Below, in pieces: positions 31,001 to 41,986 of a stretch of DNA of 64,000 bases. Under the pieces are notes generated by a model. The model was given only the letters and a program-made list of their open reading frames with translations, was not told the origin of the DNA and made no database searches. This DNA is from Capra hircus (lineage: Eukaryota > Chordata > Mammalia > Artiodactyla > Bovidae). How positions within the stretch are numbered: position 1 is the first letter of the stretch; every line of letters starts with the position of its first letter. The stretch lies in the NCBI RefSeq assembly GCF_001704415.2, contig NC_030811.1, forward strand, positions 6,482,501 to 6,546,500. Reading direction: 5' to 3'. The position numbers were made by a program, and so were the translations under genes.

Positions 31001-33410
31001 TCGCAAAGAGTCGGACACCTCTTAGTGACTGAACAACAGTGATGAGGAGGCTGCCTTAGCGGGTGGGCAAAACCCTTCCACCCTCCGTTTTCCTCTTAAA
31101 GGCGTGGCTGCGAAGAGTCGGGCAGTTGTAAATGGAGTCCTGTCTGTCTGCTAGGTTTTTTTGCATGGCTCTTGGATCCTGCTTCAAACTGGCTGTTCTG
31201 GGGCCTGTTGGAAGAAGTGTAATGGGAGACGGTCAACTGGAGGGCTTTTCTGGTGTCTTCTCTTCCTAGGCCATTGCAGCAGGCATTGGGGCTATTGTCC
31301 ACGAGAAGCACCGGGGCAAACTCTCGGTGAGTCAGGCATCCTCTGCCCCACCTTGTCCTCTGCCCCCCTACGATGTCTGTTTTCCTGCTCTATTTTTCTG
31401 TCTTCACTCCTTTGGTTTCAAATATCCTAAGATCTTTCCTGGAGGGGTAGGAAGGGTTTTTATCCCGGGCCAGGAAGCTGGGGAAGAGGAGGTTGGTTTG
31501 AGGCCGGGACCCCACGGCTCTGCCATCCATGGAGGGGGACCGCCTCTTGAAACTCTCTCTTCTAGGGCTGCACATCAGGTCTGCTCACCCTGGCTGGCAT
31601 CACCACAGCCGTGGCCGCTGTCGTCTTCTGTGTGAATAGCTTGCTCTGGGAAGATGATGGCTTCTATGACATCAGCTCCATGTGTGATTCCTTAGTCCCT
31701 GTCACCCCCACCTCTTGGTACCAGCGAAGAAGTTCCTATTCATCGTGGGAGGAGGAGAACTGCAGAAGATACATGCAAATGCTGGTGGTGAGAAAGGAGA
31801 GTCAGTCTCCCAAGAACACATCACAGCTGTAAATTGGGGGACTGGGGCACCAGAGGGCAGACACGGAGGCCCTCTGAGTGTGGACCTCACCTGACGTTGT
31901 TGGTTCAGGAGGTTTTAACTTAAATTGAAGACACCATTCAGATCTCTGGGCATGATCATTCCCTGAATCAAAGGGGATGAGGAGCAAAGAGGGGACAGGA
32001 TATCATGAGCCACCCTTCTGTCTTTCCTGGTGTGTGACTGCTATCACTCATCCCCTGCCAGGTAACACACGGCCCCCAAATGCAGTGACTAAACACTGCA
32101 GTTGGTTAGTATGTCTCACATTCTGTGGGTTGACTAGGCTCACACAGGCAGTCCTCACTTGGGTTTTCTCAGGCAGTTGCAGTCATGGGTCAGTTGGGTG
32201 TGAAGTCATCCAGGAGTTTGATTGGCTGGACTGCCAAGATGGCGCACTCACATGTCAGGGGGCTCAGCTGGGGAGTACCAGCCAGGGAGGCTACAATGGC
32301 TTCTCTGTGTGGCTTGGGCAACCAGGTTACAATAGGCAGCATCCCACTGTGAGCATTTTAAGATGTAGGCAATGGAAGCTGCCAGGCCCTAGTGTCACTT
32401 CCATTGTGTGTTGTTGATCGAAGCATTCCCAGGCTTTGATTCCAGATTCCAGGGGCCTGAGCAATAGTCTCCACCTCTTCACAGGGTGTGGTAAGGTCAC
32501 CCTGCAGACAAGCAAATGGGATGGAGACTGGCTGCCCTTGTGGTTGGGAAATGCAGTCTGCTTCTGGGTGAGAAGGAGTTAGTTGAACAGACTCTGATAC
32601 CTCCTAGCAAGATGAGAGTAACAGAGGAATCACAGGAGCTGACTCCTAACTGTAACTGTTTTTTCTCCTTTATCTTCAGGATTTGTTCCTAGGAATCCGT
32701 GCTCTGCTCCTGGCTATCTGTGCTCTGCAGGTCATTGTGTCCTTGGCTTCCCTGGGCGTGGGTCTTCGAAGCTTCTGTGGCCAGAGCTCCCGGGCCCTGG
32801 TGAGCTGTTAGGGAGAAAGATCCCCTGGAGGAGGAAATGGCAGCCCACTCCAGTATTCTTGTCTGGAGAATCCCAAAGACAGAGGAGCCTGGTGGGCTCC
32901 GGTCCACTGGGTCACAGAGAGTCAGACACGACTGAAGCGACTGAGCACACATATCACGCAGGGAAAGGGCGGGTCTGGCCGGCGCAGCTCTAGGGAAGGA
33001 CAGCGGGGCAGGAACATGGCTGAGCCGAAGTCATGCTCCCCTCACTCAGCCTTTCCCTGTGCTGGGCTCTGCCCTTCGCTGTCTGGGGAAGGTGACCCCA
33101 TCACTTTGTCCTGGGTTAACATCTGCCTCCCCCGTTTCTTTGTTGTCAGTTCCGCACTTTCTCTCTTTTCTGGCCTAGATCTTGTCTAGCTCCCCTTCTT
33201 CCATCAGCTTTTCCTTCCCTCCTTCTTTCCTTTGCCTGATTGCCAAATGGAGCTGACTCTGTCCCATCCTTTGCCTCCCAAGGATTGATTTTCTTCCTGT
33301 TTTTCTTTTTTCAGCAGGATGAAGAAGGGTCAGAGAGGAATCTGCTGGGGGAGAATTCAGTGCCCCCCTCCCCTTCCAAGGAGAAGACCACGGCTGTCAT
33401 TGTACTGTGA
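28005..33410 (+). CDS. TMEM176B: Transmembrane protein 176B
   Basis: A four-pass membrane protein (also called TORID), paralogue of TMEM176A; in mouse and human it is linked to dendritic-cell antigen handling and restraint of the NLRP3 inflammasome through cation flux. Coding exons: 28005-28196, 30537-30647, 31270-31326, 31566-31787, 32680-32799 and 33315-33410. All junctions are GT-AG and phase 0, giving 264 or 265 codons; human has 270. Exon 2 starts at 27965 after a pyrimidine-rich acceptor, and its first ATG is in good context (AAGGATGG). Residues 23-38 carry DIHIHQESALAQLLK. Membrane segments lie near 66-86, 92-112, 125-147 and 199-223. The tail keeps LLGENSVPPSPS. The last acceptor is CAGCAG, so one Gln may be included or skipped. 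A duplicated copy of the exon 3 acceptor lies at 30418. The minus-strand partner is TMEM176A. Confidence 0.96.
28608..28850 (+). mobile_element. 5'-truncated BovB in TMEM176B intron 2
   Basis: The last ~240 bases of BovB, from the RRASSSVKTLMLGKI-like coding text to a CAACAACAAC tail. It is more diverged than most BovBs here. It is in sense with the gene. Confidence 0.88.
29859..30071 (-). mobile_element. Bov-tA SINE in TMEM176B intron 2
   Basis: A complete reverse Bov-tA bounded by the 12-base repeat CAGGCTGTCAGC (29847-29858 and 30072-30083). It is antisense to the gene. Confidence 0.96.
30359..30594 (+). repeat. TMEM176B: 118-bp tandem duplication of the exon 3 acceptor and exon start
   Basis: Copy 1 (30359-30476) and copy 2 (30477-30594) share the 3' end of intron 2 (GGCGTGGCTTTCCCCATCTC then TTGCAG) and the first ~40 bases of exon 3. 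Copy 1 has an intact AG at 30417-30418 and encodes VTKLLLGAISCAL before diverging. Copy 2 leads into the true exon. The period is 118, not a multiple of three, and copy 1 has no donor of its own, so its use adds 118 bases and shifts the frame. Confidence 0.93.
30670..30775 (+). pseudogene. 5S rRNA-derived pseudogene in TMEM176B intron 3
   Basis: Starting 23 bases after the exon 3 donor, the sequence follows vertebrate 5S rRNA: TCTGCGGCCATAC (5S start), then TCTGACCTTGGACGTTAAGC and AGGCCTGGCTAGTACTTGGA, to about base 90. The internal promoter is partly kept: the A box (TTAAGCAGGGTC at 30721-30732) and C box (TTGGATGGGAGG). The 3' third is replaced or deleted, so no functional 5S can form. Such copies usually arise by retrotransposition; no poly(A) or target repeat was seen. 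Confidence 0.88.
30888..31042 (+). mobile_element. BovB 3' fragment in TMEM176B intron 3
   Basis: The last ~155 bases of BovB (encoding MRWLDGITDSM-like text), ending GTGACTGAACAACAG. Confidence 0.85.
31327..31565 (+). other. TMEM176B: TMEM176B intron 4
   Basis: A short intron between GTGAGTCA and the TCTCTTCTAG acceptor. No inserted element seen. Confidence 0.85.
31990..32510. repeat. TMEM176B: Old interspersed repeat in TMEM176B intron 5
   Basis: Text such as 'gccaagatggcgcactcaca' and 'gaatagtctccacctcttca'-like segments recall an ancient mammalian transposon or LTR family that I cannot name. It lies between exons 31566-31787 and 32680-32799. No coding signal is present. Confidence 0.45.
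32818..32955 (+). mobile_element. Truncated Bov-tA (BovA body) in TMEM176B intron 6
   Basis: Starts at GATCCCCTGGAGGAGGAAAT, lacks the tRNA head, and ends ACTGAGCACACA. It lies 18 bases past the exon 6 donor. Confidence 0.9.
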
Positions 33411-33591
33411 GCGGCCAGAGACCCTTGCCTGGACCCTGCATGGCCCTCCCAAGTCGCCCAGGGCCCCTCACCACCCTGTCCCACAGACTTGCTTCCTGAG
33501 CTCACTTTTCTTCTCCCCACCCTCACCCACTGTGGCCACTCCAGGGTCTTCCATTCAGCAAACAGGTATTGTCACGTTTCCCCTAGTGCTG

Positions 33592-33620
33592 ATTAAACAG
33601 AAGTAACCCCAAAGACTGAT
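33592..33620 (+). terminator. TMEM176B: TMEM176B polyadenylation signal and cleavage region
   Basis: ATTAAA at 33592-33597, 182 bases after the stop codon, with a TG-rich stretch at 33620-33650. No AATAAA lies closer. Cleavage is expected near 33610-33620. Confidence 0.75.
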
Positions 33621-33697
33621 TTTGTGTGGAAAAGATGTAGTCTTTGTTTGTTAATATACCCGGTGCATCGATACTCATGAAATTGAATGAGAATTAC

Positions 33698-34022
33698 GCA
33701 TGAGATCCAACCAATCCATCTTAAAGGAAATCAGTCCTGAATATTCATTGGAAGGACTGATGCTGAAGCTAAAAATCCAGTACTTTGGCCACTTGATGAA
33801 TAGAACTGACTCATTTGAAAAGACCCTGATGCTGGGAAAGATGGAAGGCGGGAGGAGAAGGGGATGACAGAGGATGAGATGGCTGGATGGCATCACCGAC
33901 TCAATGGCCATGAGTTTGAGTGAGCTCCAAGAGTTGGTGATGGACAGGGAGGCCTGGTGTGATGCAGTCCATAGGGTCGCAAAGAGTCAGACAAGACTGA
34001 GTGACTGAACTGACTGACTGAT
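33698..34022 (+). mobile_element. 5'-truncated BovB
   Basis: The last ~325 bases of BovB, from the ARRSNQS-equivalent region to a CTGAACTGACTGACTG tail. It begins just downstream of the TMEM176B 3' end. Confidence 0.92.
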
Positions 34023-34464
34023 GTATCATATGGAAACCGGGTCCGAATAAGACTAAATTTTCGTTTTGCTCTATATCCCAAGTGCAAAAACTCCTTTTGA
34101 CAATTTCCTTCTGTTCAATGTAAAGTGAAAATAGCTATCATAAGCTTAGGCTCTTTTTACTTATTGTCTTTAAGCATCTATAACGGATCTGTGGGCTCTA
34201 TGGAGCCATGTGAGACATGGACTGAGATCATTGCTTCCCTCCCTCCCTTTCCTCCTGCCCTTCCTCTTCCTCCCCCTCCATCTTTTTACTTTCTTTCCTT
34301 CCTCCCTTCCTCCCTTCCTTCTTTTCTTTTTCTCTGTCTCCTCCATCTCTTTCTTACTCTCTTCTTTTTTGCAGTAATTGCTGTTGGTTCTCTCACTACA
34401 CACACACACCACACACACGTACACCTGTTATTCACCTCTCATGGTAAATGATATGACCAATAAG
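34023..34464. repeat. Unassigned DNA with pyrimidine tract and CA repeat
   Basis: A C/T-only-rich tract spans 34230-34374 on the plus strand (CCTT and CCCTT repeats). A short CA repeat follows at 34397-34420. Nothing else is recognised. Confidence 0.8.
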
Positions 34465-36148
34465 TGCCGGGGTCCAGCCCCAGTGGATCCAGGGTAATTC
34501 GAAAGGGAGACGGAGTAGGCGTCCTAGGAAAAAACATTTAATTACAGATATATAGAGAGGTTAGAAACGGATAGTGTAGTTGGAAAATTAGTGGAGCAAA
34601 GGAGGCTGAGTAACTTGGTTTATGTGGAATACCAATCACCACCTACGTAGGCCACAGGCGTCTTTCCGTTCTCCCGAAGGAGAGGAGGCACTGAGGCCTC
34701 CCCGGTCTGATCTTAGAAGCCCAGGCAAAATTAGCAGGCTTGGTGAGTACCCACATACCAGATGGGAATTCAGCCAGAAGGGAAGAAAACGACATGGGGG
34801 AATCAGTCTTTCCAGAAACTGATCCGATTTCTTTATTTTTCAGTTTTGCTTAGATACTTTTTGTTATACATAGGGATGAATACAGAGTCATGTGGAGGTC
34901 AGCAGACCTGACCGTTGTCACAATCAGGTGCTTCATATAAAATTATACAAAGATCTTATGGGTTTTACATCATCTTCTGGCCATGAGGCCTGCTGACATT
35001 TTATGATCCTTTCTTTCTGATAACCAAAAACCTTATATTTTCCAAGGGTGTTTTTTCTTAAACTAGGCACCACCCTCCAAATAAAGTTGCATTCCTATAG
35101 GGTGAGGGTGTAGGGAGTTACAATCAAGAAAGGAATTTACTTAGTCTAAGGTTTAACATGATTAATCTTAAAGGTTAACACTTATTTTTCCTATATGCTA
35201 GTTATATTCATTATAAGGGCAGGGAATATGGAGATTTAGCAGCAAATATTGGCTCAACAAATGAAAAGCCTTCACCAGTATTCTCCTTAAGATCTATTTA
35301 GTCTTAAGATAGTGATAAGGTTACATTTTTACATAGCAAGGACACAGTGATTTATAACAAAGTACAGTGATCTATAACAAAAGAGAAAATTCATTAACTC
35401 AAAAAGTCTAGTATTGCTAATATCAAAACTGCTATATTTCCTTTTCTATATTCCAAATACATTGATTAATATATTCCCAGGTGCCTAAGGATATGGAGGC
35501 CTGGCGGCAATCATTGACTCAACAATGAGAAAAGCCCTATGCTAATTAAGACTTTCCAAATACTCCAAACTCTCTGTGCTGTTTATGGTTGAGAGGTTGT
35601 CACACAAGCTAGTCTGTCAGCAGAGAGGTTTGACCTGAGACACCCTTGTCACACCCAGGGCAGGGAATTAGCAGTAATTATTGGCACAACAAATGAAAAA
35701 ACCCTTCACCAATATAATTTCTAATAACCCACTATACTATGCTAATAATTTTGTAACTTCTCAAAAGAGTCTGTATTTAGAAAGTTTTAAAGCATCTCAT
35801 GCCTCTCATGGTTGGGAGGCTGTAAACAATCACATGTGGCCGGACAAACCCGCTCAGGCAGGCTAGAGAACCTTCAGAGGAGTTTGTAAGTTGAAACACT
35901 CCTGTCACACCCAGGAATTTTTATTAACTGGAGCTGCAAGTTAATTCCTTCTCCGAGAGAAATGGTTATGGGGGAGAGCCCCCCGTAAAGTCAGAGGTGT
36001 AGGTGAGAGCATAAAACAGACTCTGGTTTTGTGGGTAGATGCTCAGGAACAGGGGGTTTCTTGAGGCTTGATCACGCCTTTGCGTATGCCAAGCCCCCTT
36101 CCTCATGACCTTTGCCATGGGTGGAGTTCCTCATGCTGGCTCCCAGCA
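34465..36148 (-). mobile_element. Solo LTR 1 of a bovid endogenous retrovirus
   Basis: Read on the plus strand it runs TGCCGGGGTCCAGC to TCCCAGCA, bounded by the 6-base repeat AATAAG (34459-34464 and 36149-36154). It matches the LTRs at 42907 (opposite strand) and 49311. No gag, pol or env sequence lies within or beside it, so it is a solo LTR. At 1684 bases it is about 370 longer than the other two, because a ~160-260-base segment is present in extra diverged copies (near 35235, 35500 and 35665). The exact family name is not assigned. Confidence 0.88.
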
Positions 36149-36154
36149 AATAAG

Positions 36155-36670
36155 CTTTTTACTTTTAAAATTTTCTATGTACAATATAAATATATAGATA
36201 TAAGCATTTCTGTTATGGAACCAGATTCATTTGTCCAATGTGCAGCAAGCATCACCAAATGCCAAGATGCTGAGTTTTGCATCAGAGAAGACATTTATTT
36301 ATGAGACAGCCAAGTGAGGAGTTGGGAGAATGAATCTCAAATGTGCCTCCCGAAGGCAAGGAGCTTGAAATCTTTGTGGGATAGAGAAGCAGGGTGGTCT
36401 TAGGTGTGGAGAAAGGTGATTCAAAGTGGGGAAAGGTGAGGTATCTGGCACTCTGTACCAGCGTGTCTGATTTATGGGCTTCATCACAGGATGCATGTCC
36501 AAAAATGGAGGCACTAGCATGACCGGATGGTGGAGTTTTCTGATGTCAGAAGGTCATTCACTGGACCCCTGTGCAGGCTGAGTTTTAGGGTTGGTGGTCC
36601 CAATCTGTCTTAGCCAGCTTGAATTGGACAGGGGCTGACTCCAAGTCCTGGAAAACAACTTATGCTGTTT
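36155..36670. other. Unassigned DNA
   Basis: No exon or repeat recognised. Confidence 0.4.
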
Positions 36671-36678
36671 TTACTACA

Positions 36679-36884
36679 AGCTTCCCTTGTGGCTCAGATG
36701 GTAAAGAATCTGCCTGCCGTGTAGGGGACCTGGGTTCGATCTCTGGGTCGGGAAGATCCCCTGGAGGAGGAAATGGCCACCCACTCAAGTATTCTTGCCT
36801 GAAGAATTCCATGGACAAAAGAGCCTGGTGCGCTACAGTCCGTGGGGTCACAAAGAGTTGGACACGACTGAGCGACCAGCATTG
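36679..36884 (+). mobile_element. Bov-tA SINE with target duplication
   Basis: A complete forward Bov-tA with a clear B box (GGTTCGATCTC). TTACTACA repeats at both sides (36671-36678 and 36885-36892). Confidence 0.95.
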
Positions 36885-37045
36885 TTACTACAGTGACCCA
36901 TTCATCAGAGGCCAAAAACAGTTAGGATGAACTTGGTCAGTGAAGGCAGCTTTCAAGGGAAGGGGGTTTTAATAAGTTGTTTCCTTACCTGCTGTCCTGT
37001 AGGATGAGCCCCAGATTTCTGTGGATCACCAGTTTCTGTCAGCCT

Positions 37046-37251
37046 GGGCTTTCCTGGGGGCTCAGTGGTGAAAGAAGCCACCTGCCAATGCAGGCAATAT
37101 GGGTTCGATCCCTGGGTCAGGAAGATCCCCTGGAGAAGGAAATGGCAAGCCACTCCAATATTCTTGCCTGGAGAATTCCATGGAGACAGGGGCCTGGCGG
37201 GTTACAGTCCATGGGGTCACAAAGAGTCAGACACGACTGAGTGAGTAACAG
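37046..37251 (+). mobile_element. Bov-tA SINE with target duplication
   Basis: A forward Bov-tA bounded by TTCTGTCAGCCT (37034-37045 and 37252-37263). Confidence 0.96.
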
Positions 37252-37263
37252 TTCTGTCAGCCT

Positions 37264-37628
37264 TATGGGGCATGGTTTCACTTCTGAGGGGTAAAAAGGC
37301 ATGCCATGGTCTGAGAATTAAGACAGCATAGGGATTCTCACATTTTTCTGATTCCAAAATGAGGGGGCTTGCATTTTTGTTGTGACTTGATGACATATCT
37401 GACAGGTAGGTTTTATTCATACCTTTTAGCAGACTCATAGCAGAAGAACTGGCTGGGCACCCCCACCTCTACCCACTGCACAATCCTGCCTCATGACATG
37501 GTGCTGACAGGGGCAGAGCTGCTGGGATAAGCGAGGCACGGCCTCACTGTGGAGCTTCAGGACAGAACCAAGGATGCCCATGAGAGAAGGCATCTTTTCT
37601 CTCTTGGTTGAAGATGCTGTTAAGGTGC
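37264..37628. other. Unassigned DNA
   Basis: No exon or repeat recognised. Confidence 0.4.
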
Positions 37629-38254
37629 TTAGTTCAGTTCAGTTCAGTTCAGTCGCTCAGTCGTGTCCAACTCTTTCAACCCCATGAATCGCAGCACGCC
37701 AGGCCTCCCTGTCCATCACCAACTCCTAGAGTTCACTTAGACTCACGTCCGAGTTAGTGATGCCATTCAGCCATCTCATCCTCTGTTGTCCCCTTCTCCT
37801 CCTGCCCCCAATCCCTCCCAGCATCAGAGTCTTTTCCAGTGAGTCAACTCTTCGCATGAGGTGGCCAAAGTACTGGAGTTTCAGCTTTAGCATCATTCTT
37901 TCCAAAGAAATCCCAGGGCTGATCTCCTTCAGAATGAACTAGTTGGATCTCCTTGCAGTCCAAGGGACTCTCAAGAGTCTTCTCCAACACCACACTTCAA
38001 AAGCATCAATTCTTCGGCACTCAGCTTTCTTTATAGTCCAACTCTCACATCCATACATGACCACTGGAAAAACCATAGCCTTGACTAGATGGACCTTAGT
38101 TGGCAAAATAATATCTCTGCTTTTGAATATGCTATCTACGTTGCTCATAACTTTTCTTCCAAGGAGTAAGTGTCTTTTAATTTCATGGCTGCACTCACCA
38201 TCTCCAGTGATCTTGGAGCCCAAAAAAATAAAGTTTGACACTGTTTCCACTGTG
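37629..38254 (-). mobile_element. 5'-truncated BovB
   Basis: A reverse BovB with four CAGTT tail units at the left, extending to the region encoding ETVSNFIFLGSKI. About 600 bases, with a small deletion near 37745. Confidence 0.93.
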
Positions 38255-39217
38255 CTGTAGTATTTCTAAACCAGCCCTTTTACGGCTAGATCAGATAGAA
38301 ATTTTTTTCGTATTTCATTCTGGTAAAGACCTCAACTTCGTAGTTTGTTTCTTTTGTTGCTGTTTTTCTAGCACAAATCGATCTCTTACTGTCAGAGTCC
38401 AGCAGCTTCCTTTTTCTTCCCCTGATGTTTCCAAGTTTCTGAGGGAGGAGCTTGCTCTTCCATCTGACCCCCCTCCCCTCCCCCATTTCTTCTCTTCCAT
38501 ATCCTTCCCCCCTCCCCCCACACCCCACCCTCCCTCTCCTCGCCCTGTGAATAGCCTTGGAAGTCTCATCATCTTTGTTTTTCTTTCCCGTAGGAAATCA
38601 AGTTCCCTCCCTCCCTCTCCTTGCTTTTGTTTACTTGGAAAACCCAGCAGCCATCTGTCTGTCTGCACAACTCAGTCTTGGGGACCAAACTGTATATTCG
38701 CAACTGACTTCACAACCCTGACCCACGATCTGGCAATTAGTCCCAAGCCTACGTGTACTTACTGAAGGGTTTAAACTATTCCGAGTGTAAACAGGAAGAA
38801 AATAGTTCTATTTTTCTTTTCTGATCACTACTTTTCACTGTGTTTTGTCAACTGCCCGATTCCCCACTGGCTATTGGTCCTTTAACCTTGGCACCAGCAT
38901 CCAGATTCCACAACCTGGTGTCTGAGACCCAGTTCTGCATTTCATGATGGTTTAGGGGTAGTAGTTTCCAAGCTGCTTCATGGGGTGTTAGATCCACCCC
39001 AAAGCTTGCTTCAGGGCTGTCGGGATATAAGTGTTGGTGTGCGGGCTGGAGGGCCCTGATGCCTCCAACCCCCTTCAGCTGGAGCTGAACATCACTTGTT
39101 AGAATACAAAGCGTTCCCTTACTTGCGGAAAGAGTTCTGTATTTTAAAAGCTCTTTAATAATCAACTGTATATATGTGTGTGTATGTATGTACACACACA
39201 CATATAAGTATATATGC
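38255..39217. other. Unassigned DNA with pyrimidine-rich patch
   Basis: C/T-rich at 38455-38545 (CCCCTCCC runs). A short TG/CA alternating stretch at 39170-39215 precedes a SINE. The open frames (up to 176 codons) are low-complexity and have no family signature. Confidence 0.5.
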
Positions 39218-39440
39218 TTCCCTGGTGTTGTTAATGGTAAAAAACCTGCCTGCCAATGCAGGAGATGTAAGAGACATGGGTTCAATCCCTAGGTCGGGAA
39301 GATCGCCTGGAGGAGGGCATGGCAGCCCATTCCAGCATTCTTGTCTGGAGAATCTCATGCAAAGCGGAGACTGGCAGGCTGCAGTCCACAGGGTTGCAGA
39401 GTCGGACAAGACTGAAACAACTTAGCACGTGTGCATGCAC
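39218..39440 (+). mobile_element. Bov-tA SINE
   Basis: A forward, diverged Bov-tA, with an insertion in the tRNA head (GTTGTTAATGG). Confidence 0.9.
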
Positions 39441-39467
39441 TCACACATACACATACATATATGAGGG

Positions 39468-39668
39468 GCTTGCTTCCCAGGCAGCTCAGTGGTAAAGTGC
39501 CAACGCAGGAGACACTGGTTTGATCCCTGAGTCAGGAAGATCCCCTGGAATAGGAAATGGCAACCCTCTCCAGTATTTTTGCCTGGAGAATTCCATGGAC
39601 AGAGGAGCCTGGTGGGCTACAGTCCATGGGGTCACAGAGAGTTGGACACGACTAAGCCACTGAAGGCA
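39468..39668 (+). mobile_element. Bov-tA SINE
   Basis: A second forward Bov-tA about 30 bases after the previous one. The head is shortened. Confidence 0.9.
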
Positions 39669-40440
39669 CTTAAATAAAAGACCCATTTTCCCCTCCATGT
39701 TTAAAACTGCAATCATCTGAGCTAGGGTCCCCTCCCAGAGGAGACAAGCATTTGCACCAGGAAGGTTAGGGTTAGGAACGTCTGTCCTAGCGTGTGGCTC
39801 CTCCCTCTCACTGCGATTCCTTCAAGTGATTCCAGCAGGAGGCAGGGGAGGGGATGGGGTTTTCTCGGCTGTGAGGAGGACCAGTGGCTGTTTGCCAGTG
39901 TGATGTGGGTGATGTCCATTGTTGCTCAACCTGGGAAGCACCTGGGAGTTTCCCCACCCTCTGCTCCACTAGCTGCCTGGCTCAATGAGAAAGACTTCCT
40001 GGAAAAGTAAGTCCAAGCAAACAGTTGTGAGGTGCCAGGGAGAGGAGGGCTTTCCTGCAGTAGGAGAGTTAATTTACTATTTCTTGCCCCTTCAGAGCTA
40101 TTTCAGTGGGTGGGATAAAGCTGCATTGCCTCAAACTCCACAAAGAAGGTCCTGGAGCCTCAGATTTGAAGAAAAGCAAACAAAAATGGTTGCAATTAAG
40201 TTTTATGGCAAACTACCAACTCCATTAAAAAAAAAAAAGATTCCTTTCTGAAGTAAGAAGCAGACATTAGGAACCAGTGTTCCTTTCCTCCAGTAGATGC
40301 TACTCTGAACTCCTTCAGCATTTACTGGTTAGTTTGCTTCCATCTTCAGCTCCCCACCAACTCCTCATTCAAGGGGATTTCTGCTTTGCTAGTGGTTTCC
40401 TTTGAAATCTTTCTTTCTTTCTTTTTTTTTAAAGCATGTG
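39669..40440. other. Unassigned DNA
   Basis: No exon or repeat recognised; a short poly(A) run sits at 40226-40238. Confidence 0.4.
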
Positions 40441-40450
40441 CACTTAACTA

Positions 40451-40585
40451 TGGAGAAGGAAATGGCAACCCACTCCAGTGTTCTTGCCTGGAGAATCCCT
40501 GGGACGGGGGAGCCTGGTGGGCTGTCGTCCATGGGGTTGCACAGAGTTGGGCATGACTGAAGCAACTGAGCGGCAGTAGCAGCAG
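40451..40585 (+). mobile_element. BovA monomer SINE
   Basis: A single BovA unit ending in AGCAG. The 10-base repeat CACTTAACTA (40441-40450 and 40586-40595) marks it as a separate insertion. Confidence 0.94.
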
Positions 40586-40595
40586 CACTTAACTA

Positions 40596-40894
40596 AGCAA
40601 ATTCTAAAGGTAACCAATATCCTTATCTTCTACATGAAGAATACTCTGCCTTTAGAATGCTCTTTGTTAGGTGATATTCTTATCTTGAATTCTAGTTTTA
40701 TCTTGATTTACTTTAACCACCCCCCCCCCAAGTTAGATGAAAAAAAAAAAATATACTCAGTATTTGTTTAAATTTACTCGATTTTTTATTAGGCAAAAAA
40801 ACAACCCTCATTTTCTTCTTCTAGTTCAGGCTTTCTTTCTGATATCCTTTTTCTTCTTTTTTGAGGTACATTCTTTAAATGTTTATTTTTAAAA
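40596..40894. other. Unassigned AT-rich DNA with homopolymers
   Basis: C-run at 40721-40730 and A-run at 40740-40751. No exon seen. Confidence 0.4.
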
Positions 40895-41470
40895 AAAATT
40901 ATTTATTTTAACTGGAGGCTAATTATTTTACAATATTGTGTTTTTTTTTTGTCATACATCTACATGAATCAGCCATGAGTGTACATGTGTCCTGAACGGT
41001 ACCCCCGCTACCTCCCTCCCCACCCATCCCTCTGGGTTGTCCCAGAGCACTGGCTTTGAGTGCCCTGCTTCATGCATGGAACTTTCATTGGTCATCTATT
41101 TTACATATGGTAATACACACGTTTTGGGCTTCCCTCATAGCTCAGTTGGTAAATCATCTGTCTGCAATGCAGGAGACCTGGGTTCGATTTCTGGGTTGGG
41201 AAGATCCCCTGGAGAAGGAAATGGCAACCCACTCCAGTATTCTTGCCTGGAGAATCCCATGGACAGAGGAGCCTGACAGGCTACAGTCCACAGGATCACA
41301 GCAGTCAGACACGACTTAGTGACAAAACCACCACCATAGCCAGTTAACAATGTTGTGATAGTTTCAGCTGCACAGCAAAGGGACTCAGCCATACATACAC
41401 ATGTATCCATTCTCCCCCAAACTCCCCTCCCATCTAGGCTGCCATATAATGTTGTCGCACTCTTGTTTGT
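40895..41470 (-). mobile_element. L1 3' UTR fragment, reverse, split by a SINE
   Basis: Plus-strand text includes the reverse complement of the L1 tail region ('taccccCgctacctccctcc' and 'ccctctgggttgtcccagag'). It is interrupted by the Bov-tA at 41128-41336, and the continuation ends near 41460. Confidence 0.75.
41128..41336 (+). mobile_element. Bov-tA SINE in an L1 3' fragment
   Basis: A complete forward Bov-tA with a good B box (GGTTCGATTTC) and an ACCACCACCA tail. Confidence 0.94.
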
Positions 41471-41839
41471 AAAACCTGGGAAACTCTCTGAATTATGCCT
41501 TTGAACATCTACTTTCTGAAATTTTCCCTAATATTTCCTTCTGAAATTTGATTAACCGCATGTTCAATCCTCTCACTGTAACTTCCTTATCTCCTAACCT
41601 GGTTTGTATCTTTCAGTTTTCATCTTTTTATTTTCTCCCCATTGCACGCTGGTTAAATTCTTCACAATTATCCAACAAGTTACTCAGTTTCTGTCTCAGT
41701 TGTGTATAATCCGCTTTCCCTATTCTATTAAATTTTAAGTTTCATTGAACATTTTCTAGGTATGGTGTTTTCTTCTTTTTCAAATCTTCCTGTTCCTTTT
41801 TGATGCTCTTTTGTTCCTAAGTCATGACACTGATGATCT
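41471..41839. other. Unassigned, possibly old L1-like DNA
   Basis: AT-rich. The stretch 41480-41840 has weak similarity to old reverse L1 sequence. No exon. Confidence 0.35.
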
Positions 41840-41857
41840 ATATTATTTCTTTAAGCT

Positions 41858-41986
41858 GCTGCTTCTGCTAAGTCACTTCAGTCGTGTCCAACTCTGTGCG
41901 ACCCCATAGACAGCAGCCCACCAGGCTCCCCCGTCCCTAGGATTCTCCAGGCAAGAACACTGGAGTGGGTTGCCATTTCCTTCTCC
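41858..41986 (-). mobile_element. BovA monomer SINE with 18-base target duplication
   Basis: A reverse BovA unit. ATATTATTTCTTTAAGCT stands at 41840-41857 and 41987-42004, the longest SINE target duplication in the window. Confidence 0.96.

Noticed and set aside
38235..38765. A 176-codon frame as a gene
   Set aside because: Low-complexity Pro/Ser translation of a C/T-rich tract, no family signature, and its left end overlaps a BovB.
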